DNA from: an uncultured Methylotenera sp.
GTDB lineage: Bacteria > Pseudomonadota > Gammaproteobacteria > Burkholderiales > Methylophilaceae
Length of the DNA: 64,000 nucleotides
Assembly (NCBI RefSeq): GCF_946479685.1
Contig: NZ_CAMLGS010000001.1
Span: 73,288-137,287, forward strand
Reading direction: 5' to 3'
Shown: in pieces, positions 1-11,712 of the stretch
How positions within the stretch are numbered: position 1 is the first letter of the stretch
Layout of the letters: each line of letters starts with the position of its first letter
Notes under the pieces: generated by a model
The model's database searches: none
Told to the model about the DNA's origin: nothing
The model's input: the letters and a program-made list of their open reading frames with translations, nothing else
Translations under genes and position numbers: made by a program

Positions 1-896
1 ACAGTCCCAAAAAACTTTCTTGCCAACTCCACATCAATTGCAATTTGCGCTTTTAGCGCATCCAAACCATCAAACTTCATTTCATTACGTATTTTGTGCA
101 AAAACTCCACATGTACATGCTTATCATACAAGTTTCCATTAAAATCAAGCACATGCACTTCTAATGACAACTTAGGCACACCAGCAATCGTTGGGCGCAC
201 GCCTAAATTAGCAACAGCATTTAAACCGTCTAATTTTACTGCATATACCCCTTTTAAGGCAGGGCGCTCATGCCGCATATGCACATTCGCGGTAGGAAAG
301 CCAAGTTGACGCCCGCGTTTTGCCCCATGTACCACTTTACCGCTGATGCTGTAACCTCTACCTAGTAACGAAGCAGCCTCTGGCAAACGCCCATCCGCCA
401 AGGCGGAGCGCACTCTGGTGCTGGAAACCCGCTCACCGCCCAGATTCACCTGCGGCAAACTCACTAATCTAAACCCTGCCGCGACAAAATCATTCACTGA
501 GCCGGCACGCTTTGCGCCAAAGCGGAAATCTTCACCCACCAGAATAGCCTGCGCGTTCACAGCATCACGCAATATGTCATACATAAAAGCCTCTGCCGTC
601 ACTTTGGCAAAGCGCTGGTTAAACCGGCACACATACACACGCTCCACGCCTGCTTGTGCAAAGTACTCCAACTTCTCACGCATAGAGCAAAGCCGTGCTG
701 GCGCGCTTTCTGGCGTAAAAAACTCACGAGGATGCGGCTCAAACGTCATCACTGCCGCTTCTAAATTAGCCGCCTGTGCGGTTTGTTTAAGTTGCGCTAA
801 TAACGCCTGGTGCCCCAAATGCATGCCATCAAAATTACCTATTGCCAAAGCACATGGCTGCTGCAAGCTAGTGGGGATATGTCTAAAAATTTGCAT
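1..896 (-). CDS. ribF: Bifunctional riboflavin kinase / FAD synthetase RibF (3' end beyond window)
   Basis: Makes FMN from riboflavin and then FAD in the cytoplasm. The reading frame starts at ATG 896 and stays open to the left edge, giving about 298 residues of a family usually near 310, so only the last few residues are missing. The N-terminal nucleotidyl-transferase motif GNFDGMHLGH is at about residues 20-29, and the kinase half carries GRGYSISGKVVHGAKRGRQLGFPTAN, the flavokinase signature. The start codon directly abuts the murJ stop (TAA then ATG, no spacer), so translation is probably coupled to murJ. High confidence in identity. Confidence 0.93.
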   Translation of the reverse strand, partial: MQIFRHIPTSLQQPCALAIGNFDGMHLGHQALLAQLKQTAQAANLEAAVMTFEPHPREFFTPESAPARLCSMREKLEYFAQAGVERVYVCRFNQRFAKVTAEAFMYDILRDAVNAQAILVGEDFRFGAKRAGSVNDFVAAGFRLVSLPQVNLGGERVSSTRVRSALADGRLPEAASLLGRGYSISGKVVHGAKRGRQLGFPTANVHMRHERPALKGVYAVKLDGLNAVANLGVRPTIAGVPKLSLEVHVLDFNGNLYDKHVHVEFLHKIRNEMKFDGLDALKAQIAIDVELARKFFGT

Positions 897-2441
897 TTAG
901 CGACTCACTCTACGCATATAGTCACGAGGTCTAAACCCTAACAACAGGAGCATGGCAAAATAGCTCACAGCACCCAGCACCACCAAGCCGCTTAAATACA
1001 ACAAACGGCGCATCAAACTCAAGCCTAACCACACGCTGGCATCACCCATCGCAAAGTGCAGCACCACACCCATCACAGCTAGCGCAAGCAGCAACTTCAA
1101 CATAAAGCGTAACCAGCCGGCTTGCGGATGAAAGATATGCGCCTTGCGCAAATGGTGATACAGCAAACTAGCATTCAGACAGGCGCCCACGCCGATCGCC
1201 AACGCCAAACCTACGTGCTGCAGATTCAGCCCAAATAGAAACACCAGATTCATAAACTGCGTCATCACCAAGGTAAATACCGCAATCTTGACTGGCGTTT
1301 TAATATTTTGTCGCGCATAAAAGCCAGGTGCCAAAATTTTAACCAGAATTAAGCCAAGCAGGCCCACACTATAGGCAATTAAAGCCTGCTGCGTCATCAG
1401 CACATCTAATGGTGTAAATTTGCCGTAGTTAAACAATGTGGCAACCAAAGGCGTTGCCAATACCGCCAATGCAACAGCTGCAGGCGCCGCTAAGATAAAG
1501 GTTAGGCGCAAGCCCCAATCCAATAATTGCGAGTACTCGCTATCATCCTTACCTGCATAGGCTTTAGATAAGCTAGGTAACAAGATAGTCCCCAGCGCCA
1601 CACCCAACACTCCAGTTGGGAACTCCATCAAGCGGTCCGCGTAATACAGCCAGCTCACACTACCGGTATTTAAAAATGATGCAAAGATCGTATTCAGGAT
1701 GAGTGAAATCTGCGCTACAGACACACCCAATACCGCAGGCCCCATCAACTTAAGTATGCGCCAAACGCCATCATCGTCCGCTTTAAAATCCAGCCTAGGC
1801 AATAGGCCAATTTGCTTTAAAAATGGTACTTGGAATGCCAGCTGTAAAAATCCGCCGATAAATACCGCCCACGCCAGCACTTTAATAGGCTCATCAAAAT
1901 AAGGTGCGAACCAGAGGATGGCAACAATCATCGCCACATTGAGCCATACCGGCGTAAAGGCTGGCACACCAAATTTATTATAGGTATTGAGTACCCCGCC
2001 CGCCATGGAGACTAAAGAAATAAAGAAAATATAAGGGAAAGTGATGCGCAGCAACTCTACAGTTAACTGCATTTTCGTTGCATCCCCCCTAAAACCAGGC
2101 GCAACTAAACTCACTATCCACGGCGCAGCCAACATACCCAGGATAGTGACACCTACTAGAATCAGCCCCAACCAAGTAGCTACCCGGTTTACTAAATGAT
2201 GCGTTTCATCAAAACCGCGCTGACTTTTATATTCAGACAAAATAGGCACAAACGCCTGACTGAATGCGCCTTCTGCAGAAATCCTGCGCAATAAATTGGG
2301 GATTTTAAACGCAACAATAAAGGCGTCGCTCAGCATACCTGCACCAAACACCCGTGCAATCAGCGTATCGCGCACGAAGCCCAAAATACGCGAAACAAAA
2401 GTCATGCTGCCGACTTTAGCCAGCGCGTTGAGTAAATTCAT
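897..2441 (-). CDS. murJ: Lipid II flippase MurJ (MviN)
   Basis: Inner-membrane MOP-superfamily protein that flips lipid II across the membrane for peptidoglycan synthesis. The 514-residue length and multiple hydrophobic segments fit the family. The N-terminus ([19 protein letters not shown], then [16 protein letters not shown]) is the classical MurJ start, and the [14 protein letters not shown] segment is present as [17 protein letters not shown] around residue 50. It lies divergent from rpsT and is followed without spacing by ribF, a common betaproteobacterial arrangement. Nothing is broken. Confidence 0.95.
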   Translation of the reverse strand: MNLLNALAKVGSMTFVSRILGFVRDTLIARVFGAGMLSDAFIVAFKIPNLLRRISAEGAFSQAFVPILSEYKSQRGFDETHHLVNRVATWLGLILVGVTILGMLAAPWIVSLVAPGFRGDATKMQLTVELLRITFPYIFFISLVSMAGGVLNTYNKFGVPAFTPVWLNVAMIVAILWFAPYFDEPIKVLAWAVFIGGFLQLAFQVPFLKQIGLLPRLDFKADDDGVWRILKLMGPAVLGVSVAQISLILNTIFASFLNTGSVSWLYYADRLMEFPTGVLGVALGTILLPSLSKAYAGKDDSEYSQLLDWGLRLTFILAAPAAVALAVLATPLVATLFNYGKFTPLDVLMTQQALIAYSVGLLGLILVKILAPGFYARQNIKTPVKIAVFTLVMTQFMNLVFLFGLNLQHVGLALAIGVGACLNASLLYHHLRKAHIFHPQAGWLRFMLKLLLALAVMGVVLHFAMGDASVWLGLSLMRRLLYLSGLVVLGAVSYFAMLLLLGFRPRDYMRRVSR

Positions 2442-2555
2442 GCTTTATCGTTATAATATAGGTAAGAAAAGTATAGCATTAACAACATATTGCGTAATTT
2501 TAACACGCCAATAGTCACTAGGTATTATTTACAAATATATTTGCATTATTTTAAC

Positions 2556-2583
2556 TTGCAATATATTTATAAAATGCTATGAT
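2556..2583 (+). promoter_or_regulatory. Predicted sigma-70 promoter of rpsT
   Basis: A -35 box TTGCAA (2556-2561) and a -10 box TATGAT (2578-2583) are separated by 16 bases. A G/C-rich ACGGGC stretch follows the -10 box, as often seen at growth-rate-controlled ribosomal promoters. The ATG of rpsT is 42 bases downstream. Confidence 0.65.
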
Positions 2584-2624
2584 TACGGGCTTCGAATTTT
2601 GAATAGCTTTTTTAGGAAAAACAG

Positions 2625-2888
2625 ATGGCAAATACCGCACAAGCAAGAAAACGTGCTCGTCAAGCAGTTAAGCAACGCGCTCACAATGCAAGCTTGCGTT
2701 CTACTTTGCGCACAGCAATTAAAAAAATCATTAAAGCTGTAGAAGCTGGCGATAAAGCTGCAGCTACTGCTGCGTACTCAGAGAATGTAAGTGTGATTGA
2801 CCGCATTGCGGACAAAAACATCATTCACAAAAACAAAGCATCACGTCATAAAAGCCGCTTAAACGCTGCGATTAAAGCGATGGCATAA
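2625..2888 (+). CDS. rpsT: 30S ribosomal protein S20
   Basis: Primary 16S rRNA-binding protein of the small subunit. It is 87 residues, the usual length, lysine/arginine/alanine-rich, and begins [18 protein letters not shown], the family signature. The C-terminal part has the typical [17 protein letters not shown] helix. An AGGAAA ribosome binding site precedes the ATG. It is monocistronic, with its own promoter and a strong terminator, and is divergent from murJ. Confidence 0.97.
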   Translation: MANTAQARKRARQAVKQRAHNASLRSTLRTAIKKIIKAVEAGDKAAATAAYSENVSVIDRIADKNIIHKNKASRHKSRLNAAIKAMA

Positions 2889-2933
2889 TTAACCTCGCAA
2901 GTGCTTAAACTTGCGTCGTTATTTAGATCAAAT

Positions 2934-2963
2934 AAAAAAGCCGAACATTAGTTCGGCTTTTTT
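2934..2963 (+). terminator. Rho-independent terminator of rpsT
   Basis: Hairpin with arms GCCGAAC and GTTCGGC around an ATTA loop, followed by six T. An A-tract lies before the left arm, so it may also serve the convergent SPFH gene. Confidence 0.85.
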
Positions 2964-2989
2964 ATTGTCGGGATTTTTTATTGTCGTAA
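2958..2989. repeat. 16-bp tandem duplication (2 copies)
   Basis: The T-tract and following bases of the rpsT terminator (TTTTTTATTGTCG plus 3 bases) occur twice with a 16-base period; the first 13 bases of each copy are identical. It is one of several short tandem duplications in gaps of this window. Confidence 0.7.
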
Positions 2990-3004
2990 GTTTCAACGCC
3001 CCTC

Positions 3005-3841
3005 TTACTTAATATTAATGAGTGGTACAGAGCCACCTGTGACTTGTGGCAAACGGCCATCCCATTTTTCCAGAGCTACACGCTGATTTTCAATCTCACG
3101 CAATTTCAGCAAATCCGGTGTGATCTCTTGCTTCTGCAAGCGCAGTGACTCGGCTTCCGCCTTAGCTGATGCGATTTTTTGTTCCGCCTCTACCCGAATT
3201 CGTTCCAAATCACGCTCGGCTTTCAATTTCAATTGCTCGGCTGTGGTCTTGGCTTCAATGGCCTGATTAAAGCTTTCGGAGAAGCGGAAATTAACGATAC
3301 TGAACTCATCGATCTGGATACCGTGACGCAACAATCTGTCACGCATGAACTGACTAATCTGGTCGCGCACTTCCGGGCGTTTGCTAATCAACTCTTCTGC
3401 CGTGTATTTAGCGGTAGTAGCTTTGGTTGCCTCTTGTACGGCCGGAATAATGATGCGATCGCCCACGGAGTTTAAGTCACCAATCGCCTGATAGGTTTCA
3501 GCCACGCGATTTGGAATCAGGTGATAATTCAGCGCAATCTTAGCGTGTACTTGCTGCAGGTCACGCGATGCGGCGTCACCATCACCCTCGCCTTTTTGAA
3601 TCTGCACATTGATTTCTGCCACTTGCTGCATGATAGGAATGCGAAAATGCAGCCCCTCTTCCAGTACGGTTGGATTAACCTTACCGAAAGTCGTGATCAC
3701 ACCACGATTACCTGCATTGATCACCACAAATGGGTTCAGCCAGGAGATAAGGATAAGCGCTGCGATGAATATCGCGATGTATTTAATAGCCCTGACTACG
3801 CCGGCTTGAGACTGTCCCGAAGGGTTATTGAGTATAGCCAT
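3005..3841 (-). CDS. Prohibitin family SPFH/Band 7 membrane protein
   Basis: Membrane-anchored SPFH protein of the prohibitin/HflC type; such proteins form oligomeric membrane scaffolds and often modulate the FtsH protease, but the partner is not visible here. One transmembrane helix lies at about residues 18-36 (IKYIAIFIAALILISWL). It is followed by the SPFH domain (VINAGNRGVITTFGKV), and a charged coiled-coil region rich in Lys/Glu/Ala lies at about residues 195-240. The 278-residue length is normal. An AGGGAGG ribosome binding site precedes the ATG. It stands alone rather than paired as hflK-hflC, so prohibitin-like is the better name. Confidence 0.88.
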   Translation of the reverse strand: MAILNNPSGQSQAGVVRAIKYIAIFIAALILISWLNPFVVINAGNRGVITTFGKVNPTVLEEGLHFRIPIMQQVAEINVQIQKGEGDGDAASRDLQQVHAKIALNYHLIPNRVAETYQAIGDLNSVGDRIIIPAVQEATKATTAKYTAEELISKRPEVRDQISQFMRDRLLRHGIQIDEFSIVNFRFSESFNQAIEAKTTAEQLKLKAERDLERIRVEAEQKIASAKAEAESLRLQKQEITPDLLKLREIENQRVALEKWDGRLPQVTGGSVPLINIK

Positions 3842-3930
3842 AATGCCTCCCTATTTGTTTTTTTAAAGTTATTGGTACGCAAATAGTACCAAATCTTAAT
3901 AAAAATCTTAAACAAATCAAAAAGACATAA

Positions 3931-3967
3931 AAAAGGCCTAGTCACATCACATCATGACTAGGCCTTG
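3931..3967 (-). terminator. Rho-independent terminator of purK
   Basis: Arms AAGGCCTAGTCA and TGACTAGGCCTT form a 12-bp perfect stem around a 10-base loop; on the minus strand the stem is followed by a T-tract. It lies about 50 bases past the purK stop. Confidence 0.85.
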
Positions 3968-4019
3968 TGTCTTAAATCTGAGCCTTAAAGACTTAAGTCT
4001 TGCAGACTATCAACTATAC

Positions 4020-5165
4020 TTACTCGCCAATTTTGAGTTCAGAGCGCACTTGCATAGCCAATTTAATCGCATCATCACGGTTGGTACCCAACACAGTGAA
4101 ATGCCCCATTTTTCTACCGGCACGAGCTTCCGCTTTACCATACAGGTGCATTTTAAGCGTAGGCGCACCTAGCGCCAATTGCCAAGCTGGCTCTGCCCCA
4201 TCGGGCCAAATATCACCCAACAGATTCACCATCACTGCCGGACTATGCTGACGGCTGCTACCTAACGGCAAACCTGTCATCACGCGCACTTGCTGCTCAA
4301 ACTGATTGGTAATACAAGCATCCAAGGTATAGTGACCAGAGTTATGTGGGCGTGGCGCAATCTCATTCACCAACAGTTCACCATCACACACAAAGAACTC
4401 CACACCCAGCACACCATTGTATTGCAGCTTTTCAGCTACACTAATGGCCAATTTTTGTGCCTGATGGTTTACCGCATCGCTGCCACGTGCTGGCACAATG
4501 GAGATATCCAAAATACCATTCAAATGGCTGTTTTCAGCAGTTGGGAAAGTCGCCACATGCCCATTTACATCACGCGCGAGCACAACAGAAACTTCGTAAT
4601 CCAGTTTCAGCATTTTTTCCAGCACGCACTCTTCTTGCCCAAATGCAGCAAAGGCAGCTTTTGCTTCGCTCTGGTTGGTCACGCGCGCCTGGCCTTTACC
4701 ATCGTAGCCAAATCTAGCTACTTTCAGGATAGCTGGGTAAATCTCACTATCATCTGCAGGCAAATCTGATTCAGCATCAATTACTGCATAAGGCGCCACT
4801 GGCAAGCCAGCTTCTTTCAGGAAATTCTTTTCACTCACGCGATGCTGCGCAATCGCAACCGCCTCAGCAGATGGGCGCACTGGCACAGATTGTGCCAATG
4901 TTTTTAAAGTTGCTGCTGGCACATTTTCAAACTCAGTGGTAATCGCCTGGCAGGTTTCTGCCATTTGCTTTAACGCAGTGGCATCATCATACTTTGCACA
5001 AATATGTACATCAGCAATTTTACCGGCTGGGCTGTTTTGGTCAGGGTCCAACACCGTGACTTTGTAGCCCATCTCATGAGCGGCAATCACAAAAAAACGG
5101 CCTAACTGACCGCCACCTAACATACCCAGCATCGCTGGTGGAAGAATCATAGAAGATTGACTCAT
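4020..5165 (-). CDS. purK: 5-(carboxyamino)imidazole ribonucleotide synthase
   Basis: ATP-grasp enzyme that carboxylates aminoimidazole ribonucleotide in de novo purine synthesis; its unstable product is passed to PurE. The 381-residue protein has the N-terminal [10 protein letters not shown] motif, an ATP-grasp centre with [12 protein letters not shown], and [13 protein letters not shown] near residue 265, which is diagnostic for PurK. The start overlaps the purE stop by four bases (ATGA), so the two are translationally coupled. A strong terminator follows. Confidence 0.97.
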   Translation of the reverse strand: MSQSSMILPPAMLGMLGGGQLGRFFVIAAHEMGYKVTVLDPDQNSPAGKIADVHICAKYDDATALKQMAETCQAITTEFENVPAATLKTLAQSVPVRPSAEAVAIAQHRVSEKNFLKEAGLPVAPYAVIDAESDLPADDSEIYPAILKVARFGYDGKGQARVTNQSEAKAAFAAFGQEECVLEKMLKLDYEVSVVLARDVNGHVATFPTAENSHLNGILDISIVPARGSDAVNHQAQKLAISVAEKLQYNGVLGVEFFVCDGELLVNEIAPRPHNSGHYTLDACITNQFEQQVRVMTGLPLGSSRQHSPAVMVNLLGDIWPDGAEPAWQLALGAPTLKMHLYGKAEARAGRKMGHFTVLGTNRDDAIKLAMQVRSELKIGE

Positions 5166-5668
5166 GGTTTGTCGCTTAACTCCATGTTAAATACTTTTTC
5201 TGTTTGTTTAATACGAAACTCTGCCAACTTGGCAGACAAGGCAGCATCTTGATTAGCTAGTATAGATACCGCAAATAAGCCGGCATTGGCTGCGCCTGCA
5301 TCACCGATGGCAAACGTTGCTACCGGAATTCCTTTGGGCATCTGCACGATAGATAATAATGAATCCTGGCCTTGCAAGTGCTTAGATGGCACCGGCACAC
5401 CTAACACCGGCAGCGTAGTTTTAGCCGCAACCATCCCTGGCAAGTGCGCAGCACCGCCGGCACCGGCAATAATCACTTGAATACCCTTGCTAGCAGCAGC
5501 CTCGGCAAATTCAAACATCAAATCAGGGGTTCGATGCGCAGAAACTACCTTCGCCTCGTAAGCCACACCAAAATCAGCAAGCATTTGCGCAGCATTACGC
5601 ATTACAGGCCAGTCACTGTCTGAACCCATAATAATGGCTACCAACGGTTGATTATTTGCCACATGCAT
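5162..5668 (-). CDS. purE: 5-(carboxyamino)imidazole ribonucleotide mutase
   Basis: Class I PurE: converts N5-CAIR to CAIR in purine synthesis. The 168-residue protein has the GSDSDWPVM signature at about residues 15-23, SAHRTPD near residue 44, and [11 protein letters not shown] near residue 70; all are active-site segments of the family. It is the first gene of the purEK operon. The 117 bases upstream, up to proB, are A/T-rich and contain scattered GATTTAAA-type motifs but no clear promoter. Confidence 0.97.
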   Translation of the reverse strand: MHVANNQPLVAIIMGSDSDWPVMRNAAQMLADFGVAYEAKVVSAHRTPDLMFEFAEAAASKGIQVIIAGAGGAAHLPGMVAAKTTLPVLGVPVPSKHLQGQDSLLSIVQMPKGIPVATFAIGDAGAANAGLFAVSILANQDAALSAKLAEFRIKQTEKVFNMELSDKP

Positions 5669-5785
5669 TCCTTTATGTAATCTAATTTAAAACTAGAGAA
5701 TTTAATTAAACTTATGATTTAAAAATTAATGATTCAAACCACGATTTAAATCATAGCCAAAACTGATACTTTTCTTATCGCAGCC

Positions 5786-8027
<2,242 letters not shown>

Positions 8028-8184
8028 TCAGTTCATGTAATTATCGCGCAAGATTATGTTTTGTAGGAGATTTTTGTAAAGGTAATTGCAAGTGCAACAC
8101 CATTAAATTAAGACAAACACCGCCTGACAACAAACCAGCAAGAACGCACGAATTGAAAAAACATTCTGCCAGCGCGTACCAAAT

Positions 8185-8214
8185 AAAAAAGCCCTATCAA
8201 ACGACAGGGCTTCT
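8185..8214 (-). terminator. Terminator after rpmA
   Basis: On the minus strand AAGCCCT and AGGGCTT form a stem around a 10-base loop, followed by a TTTTTT ATTT tract. It lies between rpmA and obgE, so obgE-proB may be partly attenuated or have their own promoter. Confidence 0.75.
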
Positions 8215-8231
8215 TAAATTATCGCAAAAAA

Positions 8232-8489
8232 CTAAGCTGGAATGATATTCACAGTTTTACGTTTTAATGCGCCTTTAATTGTAAAGCTCACTTTACCGTC
8301 TGCTTTAGCATACAAAGTATGATCTTTACCCATACCTACGTTTTCACCAGCGTGCATTCTAGTACCACGTTGACGAACAATAATGCTACCAGCTGAAACA
8401 AATTGCTCACCGAATGCTTTAACGCCTAGACGTTGGGCTTGTGAGTCGCGACCGTTACGTGAACTACCGCCTGCTTTTTTGTGTGCCAT
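8232..8489 (-). CDS. rpmA: 50S ribosomal protein L27
   Basis: Large-subunit protein near the peptidyl-transferase centre. It is 85 residues, with the N-terminal [20 protein letters not shown] and the [20 protein letters not shown] core. The start is the short form in which the N-terminus needs no protease trimming. It lies 29 bases downstream of rplU in the usual pair. Confidence 0.97.
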   Translation of the reverse strand: MAHKKAGGSSRNGRDSQAQRLGVKAFGEQFVSAGSIIVRQRGTRMHAGENVGMGKDHTLYAKADGKVSFTIKGALKRKTVNIIPA

Positions 8490-8518
8490 GATTTAATCCT
8501 TAACTTAAAGATAACTGC

Positions 8519-8833
8519 TTATTTAGCAGCGATTGCTTCAATTTTAATTTCCGTATAACTTTGGCGATGGCCTTGTGTTTTACGGTAGTGCTTACGACGG
8601 CGGAATTTAAAAATCATTACTTTGTCGCCACGACCATGTGAAACAACCGTTGCTTTAACAGTAGCACCTTTAATAATTGGAGAACCAATTGTTGTGTTAT
8701 CACCGTCAGAAACCATAAGAATTTGATCTAGCGTTACTGTGCCGCCAACTTCAACTTCTAGTTTCTCAACTTTTAATCTTTCGCCTTGAACTACGCGATA
8801 TTGTTTACCACCAGTTTTGATTACTGCATACAT
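8519..8833 (-). CDS. rplU: 50S ribosomal protein L21
   Basis: 23S rRNA-binding large-subunit protein. The 104-residue protein begins [18 protein letters not shown] and has the conserved [16 protein letters not shown] segment near residue 76 that contacts rRNA. It is the first gene of rplU-rpmA-obgE-proB and is driven by a well-formed promoter just upstream. Confidence 0.97.
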   Translation of the reverse strand: MYAVIKTGGKQYRVVQGERLKVEKLEVEVGGTVTLDQILMVSDGDNTTIGSPIIKGATVKATVVSHGRGDKVMIFKFRRRKHYRKTQGHRQSYTEIKIEAIAAK

Positions 8834-8870
8834 GATTATGCCTTTAACTCATACTTCAAAAGAATCGCGC

Positions 8871-8898
8871 ATTATACGCAATTTATCCTGTAAAGCAA
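8871..8898 (-). promoter_or_regulatory. Predicted sigma-70 promoter of rplU-rpmA
   Basis: On the minus strand, -35 TTGCTT (8893-8898) and a perfect -10 TATAAT (8871-8876) are 16 bases apart. GCGCG follows, a GC-rich discriminator typical of stringently controlled ribosomal promoters. The leader to the rplU ATG is about 30 bases. Confidence 0.75.
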
Positions 8899-9209
8899 AC
8901 CTTAATCTAAGCAAATTTACAAAAATTATCAGATTAAATTTCGCCAGGTAAACTGTCGCCGCCTAATTAGCAATGCACAGCCACAAATTTGGTTGCATTC
9001 TAAGTAGAGAAAGCCTCAATAACGCACCGCTAAAAACATCAGCATCCGCCAGATTAACCCGGCAGAACTTAGCTTCACGCCGCAGCACTCAACTTAAAAA
9101 CCAAAAACATTATTATATAGATGAATATGCCTAAAAACCATGTCATTGAAAATCTAGGATTTAAATAGGCTGTGATAAAATCTGATTTCATTTTACAGGT
9201 TTTATTAAT
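8899..9209. other. Intergenic region between rplU and ispB
   Basis: About 310 bases between divergent rplU and ispB. Apart from a possible 38-codon minus-strand frame (listed separately), I see no RNA gene, repeat or convincing ispB promoter here. Confidence 0.5.
9075..9191 (-). CDS. Possible small membrane protein (38 residues)
   Basis: A short frame starting at ATG 9191 reads a polar N-terminus (MKSDFITAYLNPRFSM) followed by a single hydrophobic stretch of about 18 residues and a KLSAAA tail. This is the shape of a single-pass small membrane protein. No good Shine-Dalgarno sequence precedes it and it is divergent from ispB with only about 18 bases between starts. It could be chance; conservation is the deciding test. 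Confidence 0.25.
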   Translation of the reverse strand: MKSDFITAYLNPRFSMTWFLGIFIYIIMFLVFKLSAAA

Positions 9210-10178
9210 GTGACTCCTAGCATCATTCAATCTTGCATAAACGACGACATGCGCATGGTGGATACAGCTATCCGCCAATCACTACACTCCGAAGTGACTC
9301 TAGTTAATCAGGTAGCCGAATACATTATTAACAGCGGCGGCAAACGACTGCGCCCGATGCTAGTGCTACTTTCTGCAGGCTTGTTTGGTGAAATTCAAGC
9401 GCAGCATCACCAGCTAGCTGCCGTCGTAGAGTTTATCCACACCGCTACATTGTTACATGATGATGTTGTGGATGAGTCATCCAAACGCAGAGGCCAAAGC
9501 ACAGCCAACGCTTTATTTGGTAATGCTGCCAGCGTATTGGTGGGTGACTTTGTTTACTCACGCGCTTTTCAGATGATGGTGGCCGTGCAAAACATGCGCG
9601 TAATGGAAGTATTAAGCAATGCGACTAATGTGATTGCCGAAGGCGAGGTGCTGCAACTGCTCAACGTCAACAACGCAGACATTTCTGATGAAGCCTATCT
9701 GCAAGTGATTCATTACAAAACCGCTAAACTATTTGAAGCAGCCACCAGACTAGGTGCCATTATCAGCGAGGCCAGCGCCAAAGACGAAGCAGCGCTTACC
9801 GCGTATGGCATGCATCTTGGTACCGCATTCCAGCTGATAGATGACATTCTGGACTTAAGCGGCAACAGTGAAGATATCGGCAAAAATCTGGGAGACGACT
9901 TAGCTGAAGGCAAACCGACTCTGCCACTACTATATGCAATGCGTAACAGCAACGCCGAACAAAGCCAGCTTATTCGCAATGCGATTGAGCAAGGCGGCTT
10001 GGAACACTTAACGCAAGTGGTAGAAATAGTGAAAAACTCTGGGGCGCTGGATCACGTGAAAAAGATTGCGGAAGCAGAATCTGCGCAATGTCGCGCGGCA
10101 ATTGCCCACTTTCCAGAATCAAAATTCAAGCAAGCACTGATAGAGCTTGCAGATTTTGCGGTAACAAGAAGCTTTTAG
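9210..10178 (+). CDS. ispB: Octaprenyl diphosphate synthase (polyprenyl synthetase)
   Basis: Builds the isoprenoid side chain of ubiquinone from FPP and IPP. It has both aspartate-rich motifs: LLHDDVVDES near residue 90 and DDILD near residue 210, plus GGKRLRPMLVLL near residue 43. The 322-residue length is usual. The start is GTG (9210); the next residues (TPSIIQSCINDDM) match the family N-terminus, which supports this start. Position next to rplU, divergent, is the conserved arrangement. Confidence 0.93.
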   Translation: MTPSIIQSCINDDMRMVDTAIRQSLHSEVTLVNQVAEYIINSGGKRLRPMLVLLSAGLFGEIQAQHHQLAAVVEFIHTATLLHDDVVDESSKRRGQSTANALFGNAASVLVGDFVYSRAFQMMVAVQNMRVMEVLSNATNVIAEGEVLQLLNVNNADISDEAYLQVIHYKTAKLFEAATRLGAIISEASAKDEAALTAYGMHLGTAFQLIDDILDLSGNSEDIGKNLGDDLAEGKPTLPLLYAMRNSNAEQSQLIRNAIEQGGLEHLTQVVEIVKNSGALDHVKKIAEAESAQCRAAIAHFPESKFKQALIELADFAVTRSF

Positions 10179-10204
10179 CCGAGTACGAAACTTCGGCTAA
10201 AAGC
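10171..10204. terminator. Hairpin at the end of ispB
   Basis: GCTTTTAGCCGA and TCGGCTAAAAGC form a perfect 12-bp stem around a 10-base loop that includes the ispB stop codon. There is no clean T-tract on either side, so it may be a bidirectional terminator between ispB and the convergent hypothetical gene or an mRNA 3'-end stabiliser. Confidence 0.6.
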
Positions 10205-10221
10205 GGATACAGATACTTACA

Positions 10222-10249
10222 AATACTATTTACTCAATACTATTTAGTT
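10222..10249. repeat. 14-bp tandem duplication (2 copies)
   Basis: AATACTATTTACTC is followed immediately by AATACTATTTAGTT. The second copy runs into the last codons of the minus-strand gene ending at 10244. Confidence 0.65.
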
Positions 10250-10615
10250 CAGAACAATCTTCTCACCACTATCCGCATGGTAGTAGGTTAGATGCGCGCA
10301 CTCACTGGTACCCGCAGTTAAAGACCCGTCAAATAAAGACTGCCCTTCGACATCCACAACGGCATAGCCATTGTGATACAACGTCACCTCTGCCAACTTC
10401 GGCTTCTTAACTGCAATCTCACGCATTGCGAAGCTAATGCAGTTCTCTTCTTCCTCCTCAGAGTAGACTTCCCAATCTTTACCACCTGCCAATTGCGATA
10501 ACCAACTTGGCAAATCAACCTCAACACGGCAAATAATAGGCTCATCCCACTCCGGGTGGTTCAGCTCAGCCTGAACTAGTTCAGCTGTATTCAGTTGATG
10601 ATTAGTGTCTGTCAT
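10244..10615 (-). CDS. Hypothetical protein, 123 residues, acidic
   Basis: I do not recognise the family. The protein is soluble-looking with no signal peptide, and has a run of acidic residues (SEEEEEN) near residue 54 and several short beta-rich segments. It is a plausible real gene: codon usage matches neighbours, TTTCCTTA lies upstream on the plus strand (AAGGAAAC on the coding strand, a good ribosome binding site), and it fills the gap between ispB and pilD. No function is proposed. Confidence 0.7.
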   Translation of the reverse strand: MTDTNHQLNTAELVQAELNHPEWDEPIICRVEVDLPSWLSQLAGGKDWEVYSEEEEENCISFAMREIAVKKPKLAEVTLYHNGYAVVDVEGQSLFDGSLTAGTSECAHLTYYHADSGEKIVLN

Positions 10616-10836
10616 ATTGTTTCCTTAATGCAAATTACCGCTCTATTATAATATCAATTACCTAGTCTATATTTGAGGCCCCCTGCTTAAATTTCAAGCC
10701 CGCCTCCCCAAACAAAACCGCGGCATTGATAATCACTTAACGCTAACACCGTGCATTCAGTTTACAGTTAGTTAACGGCAGGCTATAGTTTTATCTTGAA
10801 GCGACACCCACAATAAGCCCTGACCAAAGGATTGCC

Positions 10837-11706
10837 ATGCCTGCCGCATTAAATGATATCTCCATCATTCTTCAACAAAATAACACCCTATTTATTGCAC
10901 TTTCTACGCTTTTTGGCCTCATGGTCGGCAGCTTTTTAAACGTAGTAATCCACCGCCTCCCTAAAATGATGGAACAAGAATGGCATAACAACTGCCTGGA
11001 ACTACAAGGCAAAGAGATTCCAAGTTCCACCAAGTACAACTTATGCCACCCACGTTCAGCCTGCCCACACTGCGGCCACCACATCTCAGCTTTAGAGAAC
11101 ATCCCCATCATCAGCTACCTACTACTCAAAGGACGCTGCAAGGGCTGCAAAACCCCTATCAGCATGCGCTATCCACTGATTGAAGCGCTAACCGGCGCTT
11201 TGATTGGGGCTATCAGCTGGAAGTTTGGCTACTCCAGCATCACGTTAATGGCATGGATATTTGCACTAGCGCTTATCGCACTTACATTTATTGATTTTGA
11301 CACCCAATTACTGCCAGATGACATTACCCTCCCCCTGCTATGGCTAGGTATTTTATTTAACTTAAATACCGGCTTTACAGATTTAAAATCTGCCGTCATC
11401 GGCGCTATGGCAGGATACATGGTGCTATGGTCTGTTTATTGGCTATTTAAGCTGATACGCGGTAAAGAAGGCATGGGTTATGGCGATTTCAAACTACTGG
11501 CTGCAATTGGCGCATGGTTTGGCTGGCAACTACTACCAGCCGTGATACTACTATCATCTACGCTAGGCGCTATCATTGGCATTGCGTTGATCACACTCAC
11601 CAAACGTGGCAAAGACGTCCCTATGCCTTTTGGTCCATTTTTGGCGATTGGCGGCATTGCAGCATTATTTTTCGGCCAAACCCTGGCCACAATCTATCTG
11701 CCATAG
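10837..11706 (+). CDS. pilD: Prepilin peptidase / N-methyltransferase
   Basis: Inner-membrane aspartic protease that cleaves and N-methylates type IV prepilins and pseudopilins. The 289-residue protein has the N-terminal GLMVGSFLNVVIHRLP, a zinc-type CPHCGHH...CKGC cytoplasmic loop at residues 73-110, and the two catalytic aspartates in FIDFDTQLLPDD and GMGYGDFKLL. Multiple membrane segments follow. coaE begins 7 bases after its stop. pilB and pilC, which usually precede it, are absent here. Confidence 0.95.
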   Translation: MPAALNDISIILQQNNTLFIALSTLFGLMVGSFLNVVIHRLPKMMEQEWHNNCLELQGKEIPSSTKYNLCHPRSACPHCGHHISALENIPIISYLLLKGRCKGCKTPISMRYPLIEALTGALIGAISWKFGYSSITLMAWIFALALIALTFIDFDTQLLPDDITLPLLWLGILFNLNTGFTDLKSAVIGAMAGYMVLWSVYWLFKLIRGKEGMGYGDFKLLAAIGAWFGWQLLPAVILLSSTLGAIIGIALITLTKRGKDVPMPFGPFLAIGGIAALFFGQTLATIYLP

Positions 11707-11712
11707 CTGATC

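Noticed and set aside
418..900. 160-codon plus-strand frame
   Set aside because: Lies antisense to ribF, which has clear RibF motifs.
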